A stretch of DNA of 64,000 nucleotides from Martelella mediterranea (GTDB lineage Bacteria; Pseudomonadota; Alphaproteobacteria; Rhizobiales; Rhizobiaceae): the NCBI GenBank assembly GCA_003001975.1, contig PVUG01000004.1, positions 266,804-330,803 of the forward strand. Direction: 5' to 3'. Of this stretch, positions 1 to 9,889 are shown one piece after another (position 1 is the stretch's first letter; every line of letters begins with the position of its first letter). The position numbers and the translations under genes are program-made. The notes under the pieces were generated by a model. The model was not told the origin of the DNA, made no database searches, and saw only the letters and a program-made list of their open reading frames with translations.

Positions 1-2446
1 GCTCGACGGCAAGCCACTCCTGCCCGAACGCTATGACTGCGATTCCAGCACGCTGACGATCCGCGACCTCCCCGAAGACGGCTCGTTCACACTGACGATC
101 AAAACGCGGATCAACCCGTCCGCCAACAGTGAACTTCTGGGGCTCTACCGGACCAGCGGCATCTACTCGACCCAGTGCGAGGCCGAGGGCTTTCGCCGTA
201 TCACCTATTTTTATGACCGGCCCGATGTGCTTGCGGTCTACACCGTCACCATCATCGCCGACAAACAGACCTGCCCGCTGCTGCTGTCCAACGGCAACCT
301 CGTGGAAGAGCAGGACCTTGGCGACGGCCGCCACATGGCGAAATGGCACGACCCCTTCAAGAAGCCGTCCTATCTTTTCGCACTGGTCGCCGGCGACCTG
401 ACGACGATCGAGGACAGTTTCACGACCATGTCGGGCCGCGATGTTGCGCTCAAGATCTATGTCGAGCACGGCAAGGCGGCGCGTGCGGGCTATGCCATGG
501 ATTCGCTCAAACGCGCCATGAAATGGGACGAGGAGCGCTTCGGACGGGAATATGATCTCGACATCTTCATGATCGTCGCCGTCTCCGACTTCAATATGGG
601 CGCGATGGAGAACAAGGGCCTCAACATCTTCAACGACCGGCTGATCCTCGCCGATCCCGAAACGGCGACGGATGACGACTATGCGCGGATCGAGGCTGTG
701 GTGGCGCATGAGTATTTTCACAACTGGACCGGCAACCGCATCACCTGCCGCGACTGGTTCCAGCTGAGCCTCAAGGAAGGGCTCACGGTTTATCGCGAAC
801 ACGAGTTCTCCGCCGATCAGCGTTCGCGCCCGGTCGTGCGTGTCGATGAGGTCAAGTTCCTGCGCGCCCATCAGTTTCCCGAGGATGGCGGCCCGCTCGC
901 CCATCCCGTTCGCCCGACGCAATATCTGGAAATCGACAATTTCTACACGACCACGGTCTATGAGAAGGGGTCCGAGGTTTCCCGGATGATCGCCACGCTT
1001 CTGGGCCCGGACGGGTTCCGCAAGGGGCTCGATCTGTTTTTCGAGCGCCATGACGGCGGCGCGGTCACGATCGAGGACTATCTGAAGTGCTTCGAGGATG
1101 CGACCGGCCACGACCTGACCCATTTTGCGCTCTGGTACCACCAGGCGGGCACACCGGTGATTTCGGTCGCAAGCTTTTATGACGAACGCAAGCAGCAGCT
1201 GAAACTGACGCTGAGCCAGACCACGCCGCCGACACCGGACGAAAAGATCAAGAAACCGCTGCATATTCCGCTGCGGGTCGGGCTGATCGGCCCGAACGGC
1301 GCCGACATGGCACCGACAGCGATTACCGGTGGGGAATACCGCAAGGATGTGCTGGAACTGACAAAGGACGAACAGACCTTCGTATTCGAAGGGATCGGCG
1401 CGCGGCCCGCCGTCTCGGTCAATCGCGATTTTTCCGCGCCGGTAAAGGTCCGTTTTGACCAGTCGCGCGAAGACCGTCTGCGTATTGCGGGCGCAGAACG
1501 CGATCTGGTGGCGCGCTGGGATACGGTCAATGCGCTGGCACTTGAAGTGCTGGTCAAGGCTGCGGAAGACGTCAAGGCCGGCAGGCCGGTCACGACCGAT
1601 CCGGCGCTGAGCGACCTGCTGGTGGCCACGGCGGAAGACACAGCACTTGAACCCGCCTTTCGGGCGCTGGCGCTGACGCTTCCCGGCGAACTCGATATCG
1701 GCCGGGAGATCGGTGCGGATATCGATCCGGATGCAATCCATCTGGCCCGCAATACAGTGATCGAAGCCATTGCCGAGGCGGGCGCCGACAGCTTTGCGCA
1801 GCTGACCGGAGACATGGCCAATGGCGGTTCGTTCAGCCCTGATGCACAGAGCGCCGGACGCCGAGCGCTGCGCAATGCTGCACTCGTTCTGGCGGCCGCG
1901 GCCGAAAAGTCCCCTCGCCGCGCAAGCCAGGCCTATGAGAGCGCGGACAACATGACCGACATGCTGGCGGCAATGCGGGTGCTCGCCCACCAGTTTGCCG
2001 GTTCCGCCGAGGCAGAGAATGCCCTTGCCAATTTCAGGCGTCGCTTTGCGGGTGAACCGCTGGTGCTCGACAAGTGGTTTTCCACGCTGGCGACAGTGCC
2101 CGGTGAGAACACGCTGGAGCGGGTCACCAAACTTATGGGTGATGAGGCTTTCGATGAAGGCAACCCCAACCGCGTGCGCGCGCTGATCGGCGCGTTCGCC
2201 TCCTCAAACCCGACCGGGTTCAATCGCCCTGACGGTGCGGGTTATGCGTTTTTCGCCGATTTCATTCTCACGTCCGACAAGCGCAACGCCACGCTCACGG
2301 CCCGCCTTATGACGGCAATGCGTTCCTTCGAGGCGCTTGAACCATCAAGACGCGCACTTGCCCGCGAACAGATCGAACGCATTGCCGCGCATGACGACCT
2401 GTCCCGCAACCTGCGCGATATTGTCGATCGGATGTTGAAAAGCTGA
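1..2446 (+). CDS. pepN: Aminopeptidase N, 3' part (5' end outside window)
   Basis: M1-family zinc aminopeptidase that removes N-terminal residues from peptides in the cytoplasm. The frame is open from base 2, so the real start is upstream of the window. Visible signatures are the exopeptidase motif GAMEN (bases 599-613), the zinc motif HEYFH (707-721) and the third zinc ligand in SLKEG (Glu codon at 776-778). The C-terminal part is the long helical domain of E. coli-type PepN. Length and motifs fit an intact enzyme. The stop is TGA at 2444-2446. No T-rich terminator follows, but a large inverted repeat lies 40 bases downstream. Confidence 0.96.
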   Translation, partial: LDGKPLLPERYDCDSSTLTIRDLPEDGSFTLTIKTRINPSANSELLGLYRTSGIYSTQCEAEGFRRITYFYDRPDVLAVYTVTIIADKQTCPLLLSNGNLVEEQDLGDGRHMAKWHDPFKKPSYLFALVAGDLTTIEDSFTTMSGRDVALKIYVEHGKAARAGYAMDSLKRAMKWDEERFGREYDLDIFMIVAVSDFNMGAMENKGLNIFNDRLILADPETATDDDYARIEAVVAHEYFHNWTGNRITCRDWFQLSLKEGLTVYREHEFSADQRSRPVVRVDEVKFLRAHQFPEDGGPLAHPVRPTQYLEIDNFYTTTVYEKGSEVSRMIATLLGPDGFRKGLDLFFERHDGGAVTIEDYLKCFEDATGHDLTHFALWYHQAGTPVISVASFYDERKQQLKLTLSQTTPPTPDEKIKKPLHIPLRVGLIGPNGADMAPTAITGGEYRKDVLELTKDEQTFVFEGIGARPAVSVNRDFSAPVKVRFDQSREDRLRIAGAERDLVARWDTVNALALEVLVKAAEDVKAGRPVTTDPALSDLLVATAEDTALEPAFRALALTLPGELDIGREIGADIDPDAIHLARNTVIEAIAEAGADSFAQLTGDMANGGSFSPDAQSAGRRALRNAALVLAAAAEKSPRRASQAYESADNMTDMLAAMRVLAHQFAGSAEAENALANFRRRFAGEPLVLDKWFSTLATVPGENTLERVTKLMGDEAFDEGNPNRVRALIGAFASSNPTGFNRPDGAGYAFFADFILTSDKRNATLTARLMTAMRSFEALEPSRRALAREQIERIAAHDDLSRNLRDIVDRMLKS

Positions 2447-2486
2447 TTTGGCACTTGCCAAAAAGCGCAATCGGAGTCCTCGTTTC

Positions 2487-2534
2487 GGCCGCATGATGCC
2501 CCCACAGGTTGTCCAGACCTGGCATCAGGCGGCC
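2487..2534. repeat. Imperfect 14-bp inverted repeat downstream of pepN
   Basis: Arms 2487-2500 and 2521-2534 pair at 13 of 14 positions around a 20-base loop. Within the loop region CAGG and CCTG can pair again. There is no T-run on either side, so it is a poor intrinsic terminator. It could be an mRNA-stabilising 3' structure, a Rho-type end or a palindromic intergenic element. Confidence 0.5.
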
Positions 2535-2564
2535 GTCAACTCACAAAAAAACCTTATTTGATAT

Positions 2565-2572
2565 ATGGTTAA
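2565..2572 (-). promoter_or_regulatory. CtrA-like half-site TTAACCAT
   Basis: The 8-mer TTAACCAT (minus strand) lies about 100 bases upstream of the PAS-sensor start. TTAACCAT resembles the half-site reported for CtrA, the cell-cycle regulator of alphaproteobacteria. It is a short motif, and binding is inference only. Confidence 0.3.
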
Positions 2573-2673
2573 CAAAAGCTTCCCTCTGGGTGCTGGACAA
2601 GCCGAATCACCTTTGATTCACTAGGGTAGATTCGCAAGGCGGTTTCGCGGATCACACGAGGGAACTTGAGCAA

Positions 2674-4539
2674 ATGAAACGATCAGATCTGTGGGACGAG
2701 CCCGCAGTGAACGGGCGCTTGCGCGCCGGATTCACCGCGCAACAGGCCTCATCAAACCAGGAACAATCGGGTTTCCCGGCCCTTGGCGTGCTGGCGGCAG
2801 CCAACCGTCCGGCCATCGAGCAGGCCCTCAAGAAGGCCATTCCCTTTCTGATCATCGCCTTTCTCATCTGTGTCGCCGCAGCGCGCGGTTTCTCGCTGAT
2901 GGCAAGCCATGCCCGGATGGAAGATGCGGTGCGCCAGGCCACCGAACTGACGTCGGCCATGGCTCTGGCCGCGCTGGAAGATCAACCGGCACTGTTTGAA
3001 CCGGTAAATGCGGCCGACGCCAATGACAGGTTGCAGGCGTTGACGGCGCTCGCCACAGCCGCTCCGGATACCGACCTTCTGATGATCGACACGACGGGAA
3101 CCGTGCTTGCCGCAACCGCAGCGCGTGCAGATCTTCTCGGACGCTCGCTTGCCTCGGTGTTTCCGGAACTGACATCGGCGCGGCATCCCCGCACCGCCGG
3201 ACAGGTGGTTGAAACCCGGATCGACGGTGCGCCCTATCAGGTTTCGATGCATCTGGTCGGCAGCGGCGGCGGCATGGTGGTCGCACTCCACGCCATGGAG
3301 CGGATGAATGCCTTCTGGCGTGCAGAGGTCAATCTCAATGTCACCCTGTTTGCGGCGATGGCACTGCTGCTGCTCGTCGTGGTCTATGCCTATTACACCC
3401 AGATCAGCCGTGCGGAAGCGACAACCGACCTCATGTCGACCGAACGCAGGGCCCATGATGTGATGCTGGCCAATGGCGAGGCGGGGCTGTGGTCGTTCAC
3501 ACCGGCGAACCGCCGGGCGGTCCTCGACGGTTCGGCAAGTGCGGCGCTCGGTCTCGGCTCGAAAGCACGCGAACTTTCCTACCGTGATCTGCTCGGCCTC
3601 GTCCATCCGGACGACCGCTGCGGACTGTCCCGGAAACTTCACCCCTGCGATGACGGACTGATCGAGGCCGACATTCGTATTCGCCAGAATGACGGTCACT
3701 ACGTCCTGTTTGCAATCCGGGCCCACGCCGCAATGAAAGCCGGCACGGTCACCGTATCGGGTGCTGCAATTCGTGTGGCTTCCGACCGGCACAGGGCGCT
3801 CGAGGCGGCAACCCGCCGCGCCGGCATGCTGGAAACGGCATTCGATGCACTTCCCCAGCCGCTTGCGCTGTGGCGCAAGGATGGAAGCCTCGATCTTGCA
3901 AACCATGCCTTCAAGGTGGCCTATGACCTTGATGGCGCCAATGCTCCGGTCCGGCGCGACCTGCTCGACACCGAGGAGCACGACCGGCCCGTCGTCGTAC
4001 GACGCGCCCACGGTGACAATATCGATGCAACCGAAATCAAGACGGCTCGTGGGGAATGGATGCAGCTTGCAGAACGCTGCTTCGCAAACGGATCGTCGCT
4101 GACGGTCGGCACCGACATTACACGCTTCAAGGAAGAACAGGGCCGCCTTCAGGCGGAGCAGGAACGTCTGCGGGAAAAGGTCAGCGCCATGGCCAGCACC
4201 CGCCGCAAGCTTGAACTGCGATGCGCCTCGCTGGAACGCGCGCAGGAAAGACACGCCGACACACCCGCCCTGACCGCCGGAACCGAAACGGCAGCCACTC
4301 CGTGCGTTTCAGCAGAAATCCGCACATCACTCACCGCAGTCCTCGGCTTTTCGGAACTGATGATTGCCGAAACGGAAAAGACTCGTTCGCCGGACGGCAA
4401 GCTTTGCGAATATGCCCGCCACATCCACGACGGCGGCAAGGCGCTCCACGCACTGGTCGAGCGCCTCGAAAATAAAGGCGGAGAAAGAATGCAGGACAGC
4501 AGCCAGGACGGCCCGGTCGTGCGGCGCATCGTCGCCTGA
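2674..4539 (+). CDS. Membrane PAS sensor with degenerate histidine-kinase core
   Basis: 621 residues. A cytoplasmic N-terminus of about 54 residues is followed by a membrane segment (about 55-75), a periplasmic sensory region, a second membrane segment (about 220-243), one or two PAS-like regions (about 255-480) and a coiled-coil stretch (about 485-530). The end resembles the dimerisation helix of a histidine kinase: SAEIRTSLTAVLGFSELM (about 545-562), where most kinases have SHELRTPL. The phospho-acceptor His is therefore Ala, and the protein stops without an ATPase domain. Autokinase activity is not expected; it may act as a sensory or scaffold partner. The gene is alone on the plus strand and converges with glnE, 15 bases away. 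Confidence 0.75.
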   Translation: MKRSDLWDEPAVNGRLRAGFTAQQASSNQEQSGFPALGVLAAANRPAIEQALKKAIPFLIIAFLICVAAARGFSLMASHARMEDAVRQATELTSAMALAALEDQPALFEPVNAADANDRLQALTALATAAPDTDLLMIDTTGTVLAATAARADLLGRSLASVFPELTSARHPRTAGQVVETRIDGAPYQVSMHLVGSGGGMVVALHAMERMNAFWRAEVNLNVTLFAAMALLLLVVVYAYYTQISRAEATTDLMSTERRAHDVMLANGEAGLWSFTPANRRAVLDGSASAALGLGSKARELSYRDLLGLVHPDDRCGLSRKLHPCDDGLIEADIRIRQNDGHYVLFAIRAHAAMKAGTVTVSGAAIRVASDRHRALEAATRRAGMLETAFDALPQPLALWRKDGSLDLANHAFKVAYDLDGANAPVRRDLLDTEEHDRPVVVRRAHGDNIDATEIKTARGEWMQLAERCFANGSSLTVGTDITRFKEEQGRLQAEQERLREKVSAMASTRRKLELRCASLERAQERHADTPALTAGTETAATPCVSAEIRTSLTAVLGFSELMIAETEKTRSPDGKLCEYARHIHDGGKALHALVERLENKGGERMQDSSQDGPVVRRIVA

Positions 4540-4554
4540 TTACCGGCCAAACCG

Positions 4555-7533
4555 TTATCCGGCGGCCTCATCATCATCAGCAGCAGCCGGCAGCAATTTT
4601 GCGAAGATCGCCCGCACCTCGCCGGCCCGGTCGGCGATCAGCGCTTCAAGTGCACTCATATCCGGGCAGTCGGCCAGCTTGCAGAGACGCTCGAGAAGAC
4701 CGGAGGGCGCCGTGTCCGGCTCAAACCCCTCATTCAGGCATGTGCGGGTAAGCTGTGCGATATCGGTATAAAGGGCCAGAGCCCTGCGGACCGTTTCCAG
4801 ATCACCATCTTCCATGATTTCCGGTCCGAAGCGCGCCAGCACGTCATCCGTGGTCATCACCTCGCGGCCACCGATCTCGCCGCGCGGCACATGGCAGGCC
4901 AGATGGCAATACTGTGCAATGAATTCGATATCGATCAGACCGCCCGGAATGAGTTTCAGATCCCACTGGCTTCGGGCCGGCTTGTCGCGTTCGATGCGCG
5001 CGCGCATATCGGCGATGGCACGGGCAAGCGTGTTGCGATCACGTGGCATTCCCAGAACGGCATCGATCACGCTGCCGGTATCCGCCATCAGTGACGGGTC
5101 GCCGCACAACGGATGGGCGCGTGAAAGCGCCATATGCTCCCAGGTCCAGGCCTCGTTCATCTGGTATTTTTCGAAAGCCGCCAGCCTCGTTGCAAGCGGC
5201 CCGGCCTTGCCGGAAGGCCGCAACCGCATGTCCACTTCATAAAGCACGCCTTCGGCCGTCGGCGCGCTGAGGGCGGCCACCAGGCGCTGTGTCACGCGCG
5301 CGAAATACCGCGGCACATCGAGTTGCTTCGGCCCCGAGGACATGGAAAGCGGATCGTCGCAATCGTAAAGCACGATCACGTCCACATCCGATCCCGCCGT
5401 CAGCTCCGAGCTGCCGAGCTTGCCCATGGCCAGCACGCAGGTGCGCTGTCCCTCGACCGTGCCATGCGCCTCTTCCATCTGGGCAAGCACGCCCTGCAGC
5501 GCCTCATCGATGACAAGCGTCGCCAGCATGGTTAGCGCACGGCCGGCGGCAAAACCACTGATCGATCCGGTTACCAGCCGGATGCCGATCAGGAAACGCT
5601 GCTCGGCTGCAAATATCCTCAACCGGTCGAGGCGCTCCTCATAAATATCCGCCCCCGTCATGAAGGCTTCAAGCCGTTCAACAAGGTATTCGCGTGTCGG
5701 GATTTCCGTCATCAGCGCCGGATCGAGCATGCCATCGACGATATGGGCGCGTCGGGCAACGATTTCGGCAAGCCGGGGAGCGGCCGACATGATCTCGACA
5801 AACAGCAGCAGAAGGTTCGGATTGTTCTTCAGCAATGAAAACAGCTGGACGCCGGCCGGCAGACCGGACAGGAACCGGTCGAACCGCAACAGCGCCTCAT
5901 CGCCCCTGCGGCTTGTGCCGAAGGCTTTCAGAAGCTCGGGCATGATCTCGGTAAGTCGCTGGCGCGCATTGCCCGTCTGCGTGGCCCGATAGCGGCCGTA
6001 ATGCCATGTGCGGATGACACGGGAAATATCCTCCGGCCGTTCGAAGCCGAGGTTCCTCAAGGTTTCCAGCGTGCCAGGATCGTCATCCTCGCCGGTAAAC
6101 ACAAGATTGCCGGCTTCGCCGGAAAGCGTGGTCTCCCGCTCGAACAGCCGGGCATAGCGCCGCTCAACGGTTTTGAGGGCATCGAGAAGCGCTTCGGAAA
6201 AGGCATCGGTCGTTTCAAACCCGCTCATCCGGGCGATCCGCAGCAGACCGTCGTCATCTTCGGGCAGCACATGGCTTTGCTCATCGCGCACCATCTGGAT
6301 GCGGTGTTCGACATTGCGCAGGAACCAGTAGGCCGTGGTCAGTTCATCGGCCGTCGCCTTGTCGATCCAGCGTGCTTCGCGCAGGGCTTCCAAGGCGTCG
6401 ACCGTCCTGCGGCATCTCAATTCGGGCATGCGCCCGCCGGCAATCAATTGCTGGGTCTGGACGAAAAACTCGATCTCGCGAATACCGCCGCGCCCGAGTT
6501 TGACGTTATGCCCGTGAACGGCGACAAGGCCAAACCCCTTGTGGGCATGAATCTGCCGTTTGATGGAGTGGATATCGGCAATCGCCGCATAGTCGAGATA
6601 TTTGCGGAAGATGAATGGAATCATCTCGCCCAGAAAGGTCTCGCCGGCGGCAAGATCGCCGGCAATCGGCCGCGCCTTGATATAGGCGGCACGTTCCCAG
6701 TTCTGGCCACGGCTTTCATAATAGAGAAGCGCAGCTTCCACAGGAATCGCCAGGGCCGTGGAACCGGGGTCCGGTCGCAGCCGCATATCCGTACGGAACA
6801 CATAACCATCGCCGGTGCGCTCCTGCAGAATGCGGATGAGACGCCGCATCAGGCGGGGCAAAAGCGAGCGCGGATCATCCCCTTCACTGAATATCCCGGC
6901 GTCAGGATCAAAAAAGACGACAATATCGATATCGGAAGAGTAATTCAGCTCGCAAGCGCCCAGTTTGCCCATGCCCAGAACGACGATGCCTGATTGCGCG
7001 GAGGGGGCATCCGGATCCTTCAGCGTCAGCTTGTTTTCCCCGGCGGCTGAAACCAGCAGGTGGTCGACTGTCGCGGCGACGGCCGCGCTTGCAAAATCAC
7101 TCAGAAAGGCTGTCGTTTCTTCCGGCGAGATCATTCCGGCCAGATCGGCAAGCGCCGTCAAGAATGCAATGCGCCGCTTTGCAGTCCTGAGCCGCACCAT
7201 GATGTCGCTGTCGCCGGTCTTTCCCTCCGGATCGCGCCACGCATCACGCGCCTGTTGCGTGATGCGTTCAAGCTGCGGAATGAACGGCTCGTCGATGTGC
7301 TCAAGCAGCTCCGGATGCGCGCGAAAACTGTCAAACAGGAAAGGTGAAAGTGAAAAGACGGTTGCGAGAAACGTCGTCAGCCGATCATCTCCGTCAGCGA
7401 GAAATGCCGGGAGGTCCTGTTTTTCCGCCGCAGCCGACAGCTCGCTGCGGGCAGCCATGAACAATTCGTCATTCAGCGGAAAAACAGGCTTTCCTGAAAA
7501 CTCACGCAGTGTCTTGTGTGCCCGTTCGCTCAT
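4555..7533 (-). CDS. glnE: Bifunctional glutamine synthetase adenylyltransferase/adenylyl-removing enzyme
   Basis: Controls glutamine synthetase by adding and removing AMP in response to PII and glutamine. About 992 residues, normal for the family. Both nucleotidyltransferase domains are present: an N-terminal one with GKLGACELNYSSDIDIVV and a C-terminal one with GKLGSSELTAGSDVDVIV, each with the metal-binding D-x-D. The ATG at 7533 (MSERAHKT) has GGAGG five bases upstream and is preferred; the in-frame ATG at 7548 lacks such a site. The gene lies 78 bases downstream of the sensor kinase at 7627-9051 and may be its distal co-transcript. Confidence 0.95.
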   Translation of the reverse strand: MSERAHKTLREFSGKPVFPLNDELFMAARSELSAAAEKQDLPAFLADGDDRLTTFLATVFSLSPFLFDSFRAHPELLEHIDEPFIPQLERITQQARDAWRDPEGKTGDSDIMVRLRTAKRRIAFLTALADLAGMISPEETTAFLSDFASAAVAATVDHLLVSAAGENKLTLKDPDAPSAQSGIVVLGMGKLGACELNYSSDIDIVVFFDPDAGIFSEGDDPRSLLPRLMRRLIRILQERTGDGYVFRTDMRLRPDPGSTALAIPVEAALLYYESRGQNWERAAYIKARPIAGDLAAGETFLGEMIPFIFRKYLDYAAIADIHSIKRQIHAHKGFGLVAVHGHNVKLGRGGIREIEFFVQTQQLIAGGRMPELRCRRTVDALEALREARWIDKATADELTTAYWFLRNVEHRIQMVRDEQSHVLPEDDDGLLRIARMSGFETTDAFSEALLDALKTVERRYARLFERETTLSGEAGNLVFTGEDDDPGTLETLRNLGFERPEDISRVIRTWHYGRYRATQTGNARQRLTEIMPELLKAFGTSRRGDEALLRFDRFLSGLPAGVQLFSLLKNNPNLLLLFVEIMSAAPRLAEIVARRAHIVDGMLDPALMTEIPTREYLVERLEAFMTGADIYEERLDRLRIFAAEQRFLIGIRLVTGSISGFAAGRALTMLATLVIDEALQGVLAQMEEAHGTVEGQRTCVLAMGKLGSSELTAGSDVDVIVLYDCDDPLSMSSGPKQLDVPRYFARVTQRLVAALSAPTAEGVLYEVDMRLRPSGKAGPLATRLAAFEKYQMNEAWTWEHMALSRAHPLCGDPSLMADTGSVIDAVLGMPRDRNTLARAIADMRARIERDKPARSQWDLKLIPGGLIDIEFIAQYCHLACHVPRGEIGGREVMTTDDVLARFGPEIMEDGDLETVRRALALYTDIAQLTRTCLNEGFEPDTAPSGLLERLCKLADCPDMSALEALIADRAGEVRAIFAKLLPAAADDDEAAG

Positions 7534-7626
7534 CTTTTCCTCCGCCATGCTGTCTTAGTCCTGAAAGGCTCTAACATCGTGTGCAGCAGGCTTAAAGCAA
7601 AAGAGCAACAGAAATGCCCGGCGGGC

Positions 7627-9051
7627 TCAACCGGAACCGTGTTGCGCCTCAATGAGCGGAAAGCTCAGCATGGCTGCAAGACCGGCATAGCCATCGACCA
7701 GATCCCTGGCCTCCCTGAGCGAGAAGACGCCGCCGTGCAAGGCCGCAACCGCGTCAACGAGGGAAAGCCCGAGACCGGTCCCGGGTTTAGAGCGGCTTTC
7801 ATCCAGCCGGAAGAAACGCTGTTTGACGTCGTCCATCCGCGACGGCGGAATACCGGGACCGTTATCGGCGACGGTGAACACAGCCCGGCCCCCCTCACGC
7901 TTCAGCGACAGATGGATCGACTGACCGCTGCCCTCGGAATATTTGATGGCATTGTCGAGAAGATTGAAGATTGCCTGACCGATCAGCTCACGATTGCCGC
8001 TGACTGACAGTTCCGGTTCGATGGCACAATCAAGTGCAAGGCCGGCCTCCTCGGCAACCGGGCCGTAAAGCTCGGCACTGTCTTCGACAATCGCAGACAG
8101 GCTGACGGGGGACATTTCGGCAGCAACCGCCCCTGCCTCGACACGGGAAATCATCAACAACGCATTGAAGGTGCGGATGAGCTGGTCCGATTCGGCGATG
8201 ATGCCCTCAAGCGCCGTACGACGTTCTTCCGGGTTTTCCGTTGCGGCGGCGTCGGCGGCCTTGTTGCGCAGGCGCGTCAGCGGTGTCTTGAGATCGTGGG
8301 CGATATTGTCGGAGACCTGACGCAGCCCCTCGTTCAACCGTACGATCCGGTCGAGCATCAGGTTGAGGGCATTGGACAACCGGTCGAACTCATCGCCGGA
8401 ACCGGCAACGGGAAGACGCTGTGAGAGATCGCCGGCCATGATCTTGCTGCTGGCGCTCGACATGCGATCCATGCGTTTGAGCGCATTGCGGCCGATTGCA
8501 AACCAGATCACCAGCGCACCGACCCCCATGATGATGAGGGCCAGCAACAGGGCCTGCCGAATGATGATGTGAAGCCGCTCGGGATCGCCCAGATCGCGTC
8601 CGATCAAAAGCCGGATACCGTTGTCGAGTTCGATGACATAGCCCGCGGCAAGGTTTTCGTGGGACCCGCTGTTGTTCTCGGCAAATCCCTCATAGCGGAA
8701 GGGCTGATCAATCCAGCCGAGCCGGCTCAGGACACCGGGCTGGAGCGAGGCGACATTGCTTGCCAGTATCTCGCCCTGCGGGCTGGCAATCACATAAAGA
8801 TTGGCGCCGGGCTGACGCGCGCGTCGCTCGATAATATTGAAAACCCGCCGAATGCCGCCTTTTTCGTAGGAAAGATCAAACTGCGAAACTTCATGTTGAA
8901 GCGATTCCCGCGTCTGGCGCAAAACGAGGTCTTCGGAGACGGCCGTGACATAGAAGACCATGACTGCGGCACAAAGCCCGAACAGCAGGATATAGACGGC
9001 CGAGAGCCGGACTGCGGTCGATTTGAACAGAAGACGCAAACGTTCTTTCAT
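7627..9051 (-). CDS. Sensor histidine kinase (HAMP-HisKA-HATPase)
   Basis: About 474 residues. Two membrane segments (about 15-35 and 165-190) flank a periplasmic domain; then come a HAMP linker, a HisKA helix with H-box NIAHDLKTPLTRLRN, and an HATPase domain with NLLDNAIKYSE (N box) and the G boxes DNGPGIP and GTGLGLS. All catalytic motifs are intact. The ATG at 9051 is used; the TTG at 9060 is an alternative. It starts 14 bases after the response regulator stop, so the two form a cognate pair. Its position between degP and glnE suggests a role in envelope stress, which is inference. Confidence 0.92.
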   Translation of the reverse strand: MKERLRLLFKSTAVRLSAVYILLFGLCAAVMVFYVTAVSEDLVLRQTRESLQHEVSQFDLSYEKGGIRRVFNIIERRARQPGANLYVIASPQGEILASNVASLQPGVLSRLGWIDQPFRYEGFAENNSGSHENLAAGYVIELDNGIRLLIGRDLGDPERLHIIIRQALLLALIIMGVGALVIWFAIGRNALKRMDRMSSASSKIMAGDLSQRLPVAGSGDEFDRLSNALNLMLDRIVRLNEGLRQVSDNIAHDLKTPLTRLRNKAADAAATENPEERRTALEGIIAESDQLIRTFNALLMISRVEAGAVAAEMSPVSLSAIVEDSAELYGPVAEEAGLALDCAIEPELSVSGNRELIGQAIFNLLDNAIKYSEGSGQSIHLSLKREGGRAVFTVADNGPGIPPSRMDDVKQRFFRLDESRSKPGTGLGLSLVDAVAALHGGVFSLREARDLVDGYAGLAAMLSFPLIEAQHGSG

Positions 9052-9065
9052 CACGCCCAACAGTG

Positions 9066-9809
9066 CTACGCGTCGTATTTGATCATATAGCCGGAACCAC
9101 GGATCGTCTTGAGCAGGGGCTTGTCGAAGTCCTTCTCGATCTTGGACCGCAACCGCGACACATGCACATCGATCACATTGGTCTGCGGATCGAAGTGATA
9201 GTCCCAGACGTTTTCCAGAAGCATCGTCCGGGTGACGACCTGCCCGGCATTCTTCATCAGATATTCGAGCAGCCGGTATTCGCGTGGCTGAAGCGTGATT
9301 TCGCGCCCGGCGCGGCGAACCTCGTGTGAAAGACGGTCGAGTTCCAGATCGCCGACACGGTAGACGACCTCCTGCTCCGGCGCGCCCTTGCGCCGGCCGA
9401 GCACTTCCACCCGCGCCAGAAGCTCGGAAAACGCATAGGGCTTGGGCAGATAATCATCACCGCCTGCCCGAAGACCGGTGACCCGGTCATCGACCTGGCC
9501 CAGCGCCGACAAGATGAGAACGGGGGTGTGAACGCCGCGCGCCCGCAGCGCGGAAATGACCGACAGTCCGTCGCGCCGCGGCAGCATGCGGTCGACAACC
9601 AGCACGTCATACTCGTTTTCGCTCGCCATGAACAAACCGCTCTCGCCATCGCCCGCATGTTCGCAGGTGATGCCGGCCTCGCGAAAGGCCTTGGTCAGGT
9701 AGGCAGCTGCCTCAAGATCGTCTTCAATAACCAGTACGCGCATGGCGGCGACCATATCGCCATTGTCATCCGCGTTACAAGCTGCCTCATGGGTTTCATC
9801 AAAAGACAT
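9066..9809 (-). CDS. OmpR/PhoB-family response regulator
   Basis: Receiver domain (from MRVLVIEDD, phospho-acceptor Asp in VVDRMLP, Lys in PKPYAF) followed by a winged-helix DNA-binding domain (LQPREYRLLEYL to RGSGYMI). The ATG at 9809 has GGAG eight bases upstream and adds 22 residues before the usual family N-terminus. The ATG at 9743 gives the typical start but lacks a Shine-Dalgarno. Translation start is therefore open. Partner of the kinase directly downstream. Confidence 0.92.
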   Translation of the reverse strand: MSFDETHEAACNADDNGDMVAAMRVLVIEDDLEAAAYLTKAFREAGITCEHAGDGESGLFMASENEYDVLVVDRMLPRRDGLSVISALRARGVHTPVLILSALGQVDDRVTGLRAGGDDYLPKPYAFSELLARVEVLGRRKGAPEQEVVYRVGDLELDRLSHEVRRAGREITLQPREYRLLEYLMKNAGQVVTRTMLLENVWDYHFDPQTNVIDVHVSRLRSKIEKDFDKPLLKTIRGSGYMIKYDA

Positions 9810-9833
9810 CACAGCAACTCCACAAGGGGCTGA

Positions 9834-9868
9834 ACAAAAAGGGCGCACAGGCTTCCCCGTGCGCCCTT
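9834..9868 (-). terminator. Intrinsic terminator between degP and the response regulator
   Basis: A perfect 10-bp stem (9839-9848 with 9859-9868, core GGGCGCAC/GTGCGCCC) is followed on the minus strand by five T residues. It lies after the degP stop and 25 bases before the preferred regulator start. Part of the transcript should end at degP. Confidence 0.75.
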
Positions 9869-9889
9869 CGTTCATTTCGTCAGAGCCGG

